From: Flectonema sp. DT1601
Taxonomy: Eukaryota > Euglenozoa > Diplonemea > Diplonemida > Diplonemidae
Direction of reading: 5' to 3'
Length of the DNA: 64,000 bases
Assembly: GCA_964019425.1 (NCBI GenBank)
Contig: OZ025801.1
Location: 186,001-250,000 of the forward strand
Notes under the pieces: generated by a model
The model's input: the letters and a program-made list of their open reading frames with translations, nothing else
Told to the model about the DNA's origin: nothing
Database searches by the model: none
Position numbers and translations under genes: made by a program
Part shown: one piece after another, positions 31,801 to 38,440 of the stretch
Numbering within the stretch: the stretch's first letter is position 1
Layout: each line of letters starts with the position of its first letter

Positions 31801-32045
31801 AAGACAGTGTCGTAAAGGAAGGCATCGACGACAGCAGTAGTAGTAGCAGCAACAACAATAACATTATATACATTATTGTTGGTGTTGTTGCTTCCTTGTG
31901 CTTGGGAGGTGCTCTGGTTGCCTTCACTGTCTACCGAAGGCAACAAAACAACAAAACTGAGAGCGACAGTTTCCTCACTTCTATGCAGGAGCTGGAGGCC
32001 AGCAATACCAATGACAGAATCACTTCCACTGTTACCAGGGTGTGA
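25812..32045 (+). CDS. A1: Cys-rich repeat type I membrane protein
   Basis: 2077 residues in one exon. The frame is open upstream to 25680, but the ATG at 25812 is chosen because it starts the same signal peptide (MRILIFCLVASIVQSQ) as all other array genes. Residues 19 to about 1338 are 41 modules of the form C-x4-C-x2-G-x2-C-x9-12-C, which resemble follistatin N-terminal (FOLN-like) modules. They run in a three-module order (CASLNC, CANVKC or CDLKC, CSTIKC), with 14 CASLN modules. A non-repeated Cys-rich stalk follows from about 1343. Its second half has seven CC-containing units such as FDC..W..WCC..G..C. Then come a Ser/Asn-rich linker, a membrane span at about 2018-2040 (IIYIIVGVVASLCLGGALVA) and a 37-residue tail ending T-R-V, a possible class I PDZ ligand. 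The role is unknown; a cell-surface adhesin or receptor is inferred. Confidence 0.88.
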   Translation: MRILIFCLVASIVQSQPTADCGTLKCGTGYVCEMLQSGNGAYPECVVMMAPANDCASLNCLPGTVCELIQGSSGSFYECVAKMAPVVDCANVKCQAGYVCEVIQNAAGILPECVPVPTSDCSTIKCLAGTVCQMLKGSNGSNPVCVTPANDCASLNCLPGTVCELNLGSTGIYYECVAKMAPVVNCDLKCQAGYVCEIIKNAAGILPECVPVPTSDCSTFKCLAGTVCQMFKGSNGAYPECVSPANDCASLNCLPGTVCELIQGSSGSFYECVAKMAPVVDCANVKCQAGYVCEVIKNAAGILPECVPVPTSDCSTIKCLAGTVCQMFKGSNGAYPECVTPANDCASLNCLPGTVCELIQGSSGSFYECVAKMAPVVDCANVKCQAGYVCEVIKNAAGILPECVPVPTSDCSTIKCLAGTVCQMLKGSNGSNPVCVTPANDCASLNCLPGTVCELNLGRTAIYYECVAKMAPVVNCDLKCQAGYVCEIIKNAAGILPECVPVPTSDCSTIKCLAGTVCQMLKGSNGSNTVCVTPANDCASLNCLPGTVCELIQGSSGSFYECVAKMAPVVDCANVKCQAGYVCEVIKNAAGILPECVPVPTSDCSTFKCLAGTVCQMFKGSNGAYPECVPPANDCASLNCLPGTVCELIQGSSGSFYECVAKMAPVVDCANVKCQAGYVCEVIKNAAGILPECVPVPTSDCSTIKCLAGTVCQMLKGSNGSNPVCVTPANDCASLNCLPGTVCELNLGRTAIYYECVAKMAPVVNCDLKCQAGYVCEIIKNAAGILPECVPVPTSDCSTFKCLAGTVCQMFKGSNGSNPVCVTPANDCASLNCLPGTVCELNLGRTAIYYECVAKMAPVVNCDLKCQAGYVCEIIKNAAGILPECVPVPTSDCSTFKCLAGTVCQMFKGSNGAYPECVSPANDCASLNCLPGTVCELIQGSSGSFYECVAKMAPVVDCANVKCQGGYVCEVIKNAAGILPECVPVPTSDCSTFKCLAGTFCKMFKNSYGAYPECVSPANDCASLNCLPGTVCEFIQGSSGSFYECVAKMAPVVDCANVKCQAGYVCEVIKNAAGILPECVPVPTSDCSTFKCLAGTFCKMFNNSYGAYPECVAPANDCASLNCLPGTICELNLGGNDIFYECVAKNAPVVNCDLKCQAGYVCEIIKNAASILPECVPVPTSDCSTIKCLAGAVCQMFKGSNGAYPECVSPANDCASLNCLPGTVCELIQGSSGSFYECVAKMAPVVDCANVKCQAGYVCEVIQNAAGILPECVPIPTSDCSTFKCLAGTVCQMFKGSNGAYPECVSPANDCASLNCLPGTVCELMQVSTGSFYECFPDVRNQNCDKDDDCEADEFCRTKSLSSGKCGTEMVCVKRSEEGESCGGFKPSCEYDICLSSLKCIAKEDNINLPGSCMKSELSEGDICRVDSKMIISMDRSSDCPAGTKCTRDVNSKEWLCVKSNAIRCNPSSCKEGEYCSVEGGNVKCIAPGIDKKCDLKTNDVVLCGSGRTCKKGFSCSGCQQTCKCDVNGKKVCSRDCRPSCEGIEEKSECLAESVSKWNSLGCKTFSCYNSVKSPSLEEMRYCCEKTGRYCKEDEKDQFDCRSDPKGWRFAQRKWCCEEKQVGCPIAMYDCSVDDASMEIVKNAEGLLQTSVVDVTMWEEKKAAYCCEKFQVGCVVDEDAFDCEWSEKTVAAWSEEQSDWCCSVKGVRCPDAAAADVKVNEKCQVMRAERASWDELTRMDCCLSDGVGCATEKFNCFSDSKAMSDWGSDQVDWCCNEENIACSVDCRADADLLSEEDKEGCCKSKGLHCKSSGTSGGDDEVVGSQGKTNNKRKSFRLSFKGSYSKIMENPKRFLRKLRRTILRVTKELESSNVMIKYVGSLMKDNIVPAKDVREKWGTSIPSSWNTELFEKELSKNREVKTLGHGVSSTKEQQSVGDSGMFVDFEVTDESAAVLNTAVTESGKGTGLLRDNGDGSTLIMEPVGNGMESLDSPKTSTEDSVVKEGIDDSSSSSSNNNNIIYIIVGVVASLCLGGALVAFTVYRRQQNNKTESDSFLTSMQELEASNTNDRITSTVTRV
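25869..29817 (+). repeat. 291/288 bp higher-order coding repeat in A1
   Basis: Each unit encodes three Cys modules (34 + 32 + 31 residues). Two unit types occur: 291 bp (QGSSGSFYEC with CANVKC and CEVI) and 288 bp (NLGRTAIYYEC with CDLKC and CEII, one codon shorter). Units are nearly identical even at third codon positions, so the array was recently expanded or homogenised. Confidence 0.95.
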
Positions 32046-32090
32046 ACAAAACGTTGGTTTGTTGACTTCTGCTTCTTAGTTTCTTTTTTC

Positions 32091-32100
32091 AATAAATAAA
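32091..32100 (+). terminator. Poly(A) signal of A1
   Basis: AATAAATAAA lies about 46 bp after the A1 stop codon. The same motif sits at the same place after A2 (45005-45014) and A3 (54719-54728). Confidence 0.65.
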
Positions 32101-32143
32101 AGTGGCTTAACTGCTTTTTGTTTTTTTTTATTATACACTGAAA

Positions 32144-32288
32144 GCAAACAAAAACAACAAAACTGAGAGCGATAGTTTCTTCTCTTCTATTCAGGAGCTG
32201 GAGGTCATCTATTCCAATGACACAATCACTTCCACTATTACTGGTGTGTGAACAAAACGTTGGTTTGGTTGACTTCTGCTTCGTAATA
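32144..32288 (+). repeat. Decayed duplicate of the A1 tail-coding end
   Basis: This segment repeats 31940-32083 (end of the cytoplasmic tail, stop codon and first 3' UTR bases) at about 85-90% identity. The frame still reads SIQELEVIYSNDTITSTITG then V and a stop. It lies after the poly(A) signal and has an acceptor-like CTATTCAG, so an alternative last exon is conceivable but unproven. Confidence 0.8.
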
Positions 32289-32465
32289 TTTTCTTTACAA
32301 AAAAAAAAAAAAAAGTCACCTTGCTTTCGGTTTCCTCCCCCCATAAGTGTAAGATACACTCTATTCATAACCCGTTTGATTGTGGGTATGTGATGGATAA
32401 CTTATCCCTCTCACCTCTAATCTTGTATTGAAAAGATAGATTGATGTTATACATATCAATAGTCT

Positions 32466-32870
32466 TTGAAAACAATAACCTTCAAGTTCACGTACAGTTT
32501 CAATCATCCAAGTTTTCCCTTTCACGCTGAAAGTATTTCAACGTTGAGTCAGAGAAAAACTGTTGTCCTGTTAACGTTGTCCACGTCCTTTTTCATATTT
32601 CTTTTATTATTGTGTTTTCTAGTGTGGTCTCAGTCTCATGTGCTGCAGGCCACCGCCAACGAAACTGAATTGCTGGTTTTCCGCAAGGGTGTTTGGAGAA
32701 CGTTTAAGTGTCCTGCTTGGGGTGTCCTCTCACCCCCTGTTGGACATGTCTCCGTTGTCAATCACTTTAGTGAATCACTTGAATTGAAACTCAATCGAAC
32801 TATTATATTTTTTTCACACTGCCGACAGGCTTTGTATTTATTCCCCCTTCCTTTACTGTCGAATATTTAA
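32466..32870 (+). pseudogene. C1: claudin-like ORF fragment
   Basis: A 134-codon frame with a hydrophobic span (TLSTSFFIFLLLLCFLVW) followed by ETELLVFRKGVWRTFKC. This recalls TM1 and the start of the first outer loop (G-L-W-x-x-C) of claudin/PMP22-type four-span proteins. The rest of such a protein is not visible. Downstream (33026-33100), after a CTCTCAG acceptor-like site, a short frame VHNNEFDYFINKQVDDVCVM then SSY-stop could be a terminal exon. Parts of this segment recur six times and in some copies the frame is shifted, so I treat it as a gene fragment carried along with the array. Confidence 0.35.
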
Positions 32871-33515
32871 TAATTCATTGTTTTATTTATTCGCAACATA
32901 GTAGCTTTTAGCATTATTCCTTTCTCTCTCTTTATTTAAAATATTTACGAATTGTGATCACCTCTCAATTACTTGTTATTATCGGGTGTGTGTTATCTTT
33001 GGTTTCGATTCTATATTTCATCTCTCAGGTACATAATAATGAATTCGACTACTTCATCAACAAGCAAGTAGATGACGTTTGTGTGATGTCATCTTACTGA
33101 TTTGAGAGGGGAATATGTCACAGCTTCATAGTTCATTTTTGAATTTCGAAACAGGGTAGCCTTAGTGCCGCATAGTTTTTTATTTTATGTCAGAATTTTG
33201 AAACAGGTGAAAGAAATTGCAGACTTGAGAGTTTAGCAACACTTCAGGTAATTTGATATCCCTGCGTAGATACTTAGAGATAATCCTCCTGGGGAATCCC
33301 AATAATTGAAACCAAACAATCACATGGACGATCATCCATTTGTGAAATTGATGTACACAGTCAGCTTGGATAAAGAAATCTGACAAATTGTTCTATTATA
33401 GTTTTTCATATCCTCAAGAGATTAGTACAGTTCTTCATTCGTCTCCGAGTTTATCATTTCATTTGTTAAACATCATCAAACTATCACTTCAAACAGTTTA
33501 CTTATATTTAAAGAA
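32871..33515 (+). promoter_or_regulatory. Conserved upstream block of B1
   Basis: About 640 bp, nearly identical before six of the seven array genes. It includes the inverted repeat GATGACGT-N7-ATGTCATC at 33071-33093 (423 bp before the ATG; each arm holds a TGACGT/TGTCA half-site like those bound by bZIP factors). The block ends with TTCAAACAGTTTACTTATAT then TTAAAGAA next to the ATG. A role as promoter is inferred from position and conservation only, since recent duplication would also keep it alike. Confidence 0.45.
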
Positions 33516-36500
33516 ATGAGAATTTTGATATTCTGCTTGGTAGCTTCCATTGTTCAGAGTCAGCCTACTGCTGATTGCGGAACATTGAAGTGCGGTACCG
33601 GATACGTCTGTGAGATGTTACAGAGCAGTAACGGTGCTTACCCAGAATGTGTTGCGAAGATGGCTCCTGCTAATGATTGTGCAAGCCTTAATTGCCTTCC
33701 TGGAACTGTCTGTGAGTTGATGCAGGGCAGTTCCGGTTCTTTCTATGAATGTGTTGCAAAGATGGCTCCAGTTGTTGACTGTGCTAACGTGAAATGCCAA
33801 GCTGGATATGTTTGCGAAGTAATCAAGAACGCCGCCGGTATTCTCCCAGAATGTGTTCCAGTTCCTACTTCCGACTGTTCAACTTTCAAGTGCCTTGCAG
33901 AAACATTCTGTCAAATGTTTAAGGGCAGCAACGGTGCTTTCCCAGATGCAGACAGTAAACCAGTACAAAAGGCATCTGCTATGCCAGCTAGGAAGGCAAA
34001 ATCGAAGACCAAGGAGGAGTTGACAAACGAAGAGAAGTTCTTAGCAGAGAAAGGACTGGCCAACAAATGTAGAATTGCCTATGACGAGGCTGATGACGAA
34101 GCAAAAGCAGGAATGAAGCGTAGCATTGAAAAGATCCTGCAAGGGGATACCGTTCATGGTACTGGGAAACCTGAGGATGCAAATGTTGAATTTATCACCC
34201 TCCAGAATGAGTTCGAGAACTTCTGCAAGCAATTCCCACATTGGGCTGAATCCGAACAATCATTTGTGGTGTGGAGAGACCACGCTGAGATGCAGGCAAT
34301 TGAAGACAAAACCGCTATTCAGGTTGTCCGCGTTCAAAACAGTGGCTTGAGCTACATGCACGCCCCAGCGGTCCTGCAGCATTATGTCATCACAAAGAAC
34401 TCTGGTGGTACCCACCGTGAAATGCTCAACATCGCTAAGTTCATCAAGGAATATTTCACCCCAGATGAACTGTATGACCACATTGTAAGGAACAAGGGTG
34501 GCAACTCAGTAGCATTTCTTCAGCACATCATGGGGTTGAAGGATAAAGATATTGAATCTTATACTATTCCAGGTGTTGAAAAGATGTCATTCCAATCTAC
34601 AGCCCAGGATGTCTTCGATTCTGTTCAAGAACATGGTGTTGGTCTCGTTTCCAGTTTCAAAGTTGATGCGAACTTTCATAAAGAGGGTGTCTCCTTCATT
34701 GATACTTCATATGACTCTGATTCATGTAAGGTTTGTGTATTTTTCATTATTGCTTCGCTGTCAAGAATCAGTGGATGACACAACCAAAAGAGGGGCATAT
34801 TAAATTAAACAACGACAGGGAAGACATGCCATGGTAATCATCGGCACACACAAGAAAGAAGACGGAAAGTTTACATTCCTCCTGCAGAATTGGTGGAGGA
34901 AGAGACAGCTTATCGAAGTATCAGCTGAGTATCTCTCTCAGATTGGTGCGACTATTGTTTTTGTAAAGAAAGAAGTGAAAGAAATCCCAGAGGATTTCCC
35001 GAAGGACAGTGCCTCCTACATGGAGACTGAGGATCTGGGTGAGCAGCTGCTCCCTGAAAGTAAATAAATTCACTTTTAATCCTTCCTGTTTGCCCCGCAA
35101 ACCCGCAAACCCTCACTAGAGATACCCGTCCAGGCTCGCTTCGCTCGCGCAAAGTTATTTTTCTTTTTTATTTTTCTGTATGAAAATTGTAATTCTTGTT
35201 GTACTAATGCTAGCCCGAAAACGACGGCTAGGTTGTGATATAAAAAAGTCCATGGTAGCCCCCCAATTTCCTTGGAACCCAAAAAATCCCCAATACTGGT
35301 AATGATGTAAAAAAACCCGCACTAGAGATACCCGTCCCTGTCAGGCTTTTTGGCCTTTAATCTTTTGGGGCATCCTTTCTGTTGTTCTTTCTCTCTGTTA
35401 ATTTTAATTTTCTCTGTTTCATTCAGCTTTTTCTTAGCAAATGCAAAGTGAACTTAAAAACAAATAATCTTCTGCCAAAGCATTTTTGCAGCAGACATTA
35501 AATTTTATGTCTAAAAATCCCCAATACTGGTAATAATTTAAAAAAGCCCACAGTTGTCCCCAATTTCCTTGGAACCTGAAAAATCCCCAATACTGGTACA
35601 ATACTGGTAATAATGTAAAAACTAGAGATACCCACCCAGCCTCGCTTCGCTCGCGCAAAGTCATTTTTGTTTTTATTTTTCTGAATGTATTAATATGCAA
35701 GCACGAAAACAACGGATAGGTTATAATTTAAAAAATCCCACGGTAGCCCCCAATTTCCTTGGAACCCAAAAAATCCCCATTACTGGTAATAATGTAAAAA
35801 AGCCCACGGTAGCCCCCATTTTCCTTGGAACCCAAAAAATCTCCAATACTGATAATAATGTAAAATAACCCCCAACAAACCCGACAATCTTTCATTAAGC
35901 TCCAAACATGAAAAAAGCCAAGTCCCAGAAGCACTGTTCTGATAGCTAACTTCAGTAGTACCAGCTTATTGCATTTACAGTTGCCATTTCCCCTCCTGGT
36001 AATCTCTGTGGAGCTTCTTCCCCTTTTGCTTCTTTTTTCTTTTCTTCCATGATTGTCTTTTATAGGAAGAATTTACATTAATTTCTTAATGTCTGAATGT
36101 GACTGCACATTCAGTCACAGTTTATTAACAGTTCAACTTAGGAGTTTAGTGCAGCAGTCATTAAGATGATGAATGTAAAAAATAAATCCCCGCCTTCTTC
36201 CCCTCTATCTAAACCCAAACACACATTTAAGATCCAGTTGTGATAGTGAAGAGAAAAAACGAGTTCTCCCCTTGGTTTTCTTTCTTTTGTAGCCCCCCTT
36301 TCCACTACAATAATTCCCTCCTGAAGGTTTGCCACAGTTGATTGCGATGCAATTGTTTCTTTGTTTATTTACCCTTTTCCCCCAGCTTGAATTAGGTCAT
36401 ATCATTTGAAAGTTGCTGTGATGGTGTTGTTATGAATGCAACTGTGAAGGTGGTCGCTATGCTGTAAATTCACATCGGTAGATGCATTGATATGAGAGCT

Positions 36501-37418
36501 GATGAGTTGCAACTGCATATGGTGAATGTTGTGTGTGAATGTGAACTGTGAAGGTTGAAAATATTAGTACATGCTATGTGTTCAAATGAAATGTTGCATC
36601 AGAGAGTTGCAGTTCATGTAATGTTTGAAGGTTGCATCTGATTGTGGTACTTCAAGGTTGCTGTTTTAGATACCATCTGTAGGTGCTAATTAACACCTAC
36701 CCCTCGATATGCCTGCAGAACATCTTCAGCTGCATATTCGCATGGTAGGGGTATTGGTATGTATATCTGCAAGCTGTTGGCTGTAGGACTGCAAATCTAG
36801 GTGAATATGAAACTAGGTTAGACATGTCCCTTCCCTACTACTTAACCTAGACATTGTTGTCATTTTAGGATTGGTGCTTCGCAGATCTGGGCATGATCTA
36901 TTATTACCAGTATTTGGAATTTTTTGGTTTCCAAGGAAAAAACTTTCTTTTTTTGGATGTGCAAACCCGCACTTTTCGATACCCGCTGACGGCTGTTTTT
37001 TGTTTGAAGACCCAAAAGAAAGGTCAAAAAGCCTAATGCAGGGAATAAAAACAGAGGTAACTAATACAAAGTTGTTCAGAAAAATAAAAATGGCTAACTT
37101 GAAATAACCCACATATCCACTACAATAACCTAGCCATGAATTCAAAAAAACAAAAACAAAACAAAACAAAGCGAGCGAAGCGAGCCTGGACTGGTATCTC
37201 TAGTGCGGGTTTGCGAGTTTGCGGGTTTGCGGAAAAAAATTACTTAACGAAACTGAATGGAATACAACTACCTGCTTATAGCATTATAATAACAGGTTAA
37301 GTCATTTGTAGTTTATTGTTTACTTTTGATTTTATAACTTCACACAGGTACTATGAACAATGAGAGATTCAGTGGGATCACTCAGGGTCTAGTAGAGACT
37401 GCCAATGTTGTGCGTTGA
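33516..37418 (+). CDS. B1: secreted Cys-module protein with papain-fold domain (Cys to Ser)
   Basis: Exons 33516-34730, 34819-35059 and 37348-37418 join in phase and give 508 residues. Residues 1 to about 150 match the start of the A genes: the same signal peptide and four to five Cys modules. After a Lys-rich linker (about 155-175) comes a domain ordered like papain-type peptidases: NSGLSYMHAP at 275-284 where the nucleophile is expected, GRHAMVIIG with His408, and LLQNWW with Asn429. The nucleophile position is Ser279, not Cys, so the domain may be inactive or Ser-dependent. No membrane span is seen, so it is probably secreted. Exon 3 (STMNNERFSGITQGLVETAN then VVR) is supported by phase (A|GT) and by an intact frame in B2 and B3. 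Without that splice the protein would end at 35067. The 2.3 kb last intron holds a transposon-like element. Confidence 0.75.
35095..37232. mobile_element. D1: 2.1 kb terminal-inverted-repeat element in the B1 intron
   Basis: Bounded by inverted repeats of about 55-60 bp. Left (35095-35150): CCGCAAACCCGCAAACC..CACTAGAGATACCCGTCCAG then GCTCGCTTCGCTCGC. Right (37171-37232): its inverse, with one extra GCAAACC-type copy. Inside, the CTAGAGATACCC..CTCGCTTCGCTCGCGC block recurs at about 35624-35660, and a ~64 bp motif (CCCCAATTTCCTTGGAACCC, then CCCAATACTGGTAATAATG) recurs several times between 35230 and 35870. There is no transposase frame, so it would be a non-autonomous DNA element. No clear target-site duplication is visible. 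Without it, the B1 intron would be about 150 bp. Confidence 0.75.
36681..36706. repeat. Short palindrome inside D1
   Basis: GTAGGTGCTAATTAACACCT then AC is an imperfect palindrome (7 bp arms GTAGGTG/CACCTAC around CTAATTAA). The same sequence occurs in D2 and D3. Confidence 0.6.
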
Positions 37419-37550
37419 TAGGCAAGGTGATCAACCTTGACATTCTTTCTTTTCCCTCCTGTTGTAACAAACACAAAATACACACACAGCTTACAGGTAC
37501 TCACATCTGCTGGAGCGATATCGATGCTTCCGTTGTCTTCCCTGGCTATT

Positions 37551-37795
37551 TCGTTTTCTTGTTTGTGCTGCAGGCCACCGCCAACGAAACTGAATTGCTG
37601 GTTTTCCGCAAGGGTGTTTGGAGAACGTTTAAGTGTCCTGCTTGGGGTGTCCTCTCACCCCCTGTTGGACATGTCTCCGTTGTCAATCACTTTAGTGAAT
37701 CACTTGAATTGAAACTCAATCGAACTATTATATTTTTATCACACTGCCGACAGGCTTTGTATTTATTCCCCCTTCCTTTACTGTCGAATATTTAA
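37551..37795 (+). pseudogene. C2: claudin-like fragment, 5'-truncated copy
   Basis: Shares CTGCAGGCCACCGCCAACGA onward with C1, so it encodes the same ETELLVFRKGVWRTFKC stretch, but the membrane-span part of C1 is missing. About 23 bp present in the other copies (TAGTGTGGTCTCAGTC region) are missing too. It lies 130 bp after the last exon of B1. Confidence 0.35.
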
Positions 37796-38440
37796 TAATT
37801 CATTGTTTTATTTATTCGCAACATAGTAGCTTTTAGCATGATTCCTTTCTCTCTCTTTATTTTAAATATTTACGAATTGTGATCAACTCTCAATTACTTG
37901 TTATTATCGGGTGTGTGTTATCTTTGGTTTCGATTCTATATTTCATCTCTCAGGTACATAATAATGAATTCGACTACTTCATCAACAAGCAAGTAGATGA
38001 CGTTTGTGTGATGTCATCTTACTGATTTGAGAGGGGAAAATGTCACAGCTTCATAGTTCATTTTTGAATTTCGAAACAGGATAGCCTTAGTGCCGCATAG
38101 TTTTTTATTTCATTTCAGAATTTTGAAACAGGTAACAGAAATTGCAGACTTGAGAGTTTAGCAACACTTCAGGTAATTTGATATCCCTGCGTAGATACTT
38201 AGAGATAATCCTCCTGGGGAATCCTAATAATTGAAACCAAACAATCACATGGACGATCATCCATTTGTGAAATTAATTTACACAGTCAGCTTGGATAAAG
38301 AAATATGACAAATTGTTTTATTATAGTTTTTCATATCCTCAAGAGATTATTACAGTTCTTCATTCGTCTCCGAGTTTATTTCTTCATTTGTTAAACATCA
38401 TCAAACTATCACTTCAAACAGTTTACTTATATTTAAAGAT
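37796..38440 (+). promoter_or_regulatory. Conserved upstream block of A2
   Basis: Copy of the block before B1. The inverted repeat is at 37996-38018, again 423 bp before the start codon. The last bases before the ATG read AAAGAT rather than AAAGAA. Confidence 0.45.

Noticed and set aside
31232-31927. 231-residue minus-strand frame opposite the A1 stalk and membrane span (also 44146-44841)
   Set aside because: Antisense of a well-supported coding region; its poly-Leu stretch mirrors Ser/Asn codons.
37415-37550. Start of a longer frame running into C2
   Set aside because: It begins at an out-of-frame start overlapping the B1 exon 3 stop and has no match in the after-A copies.
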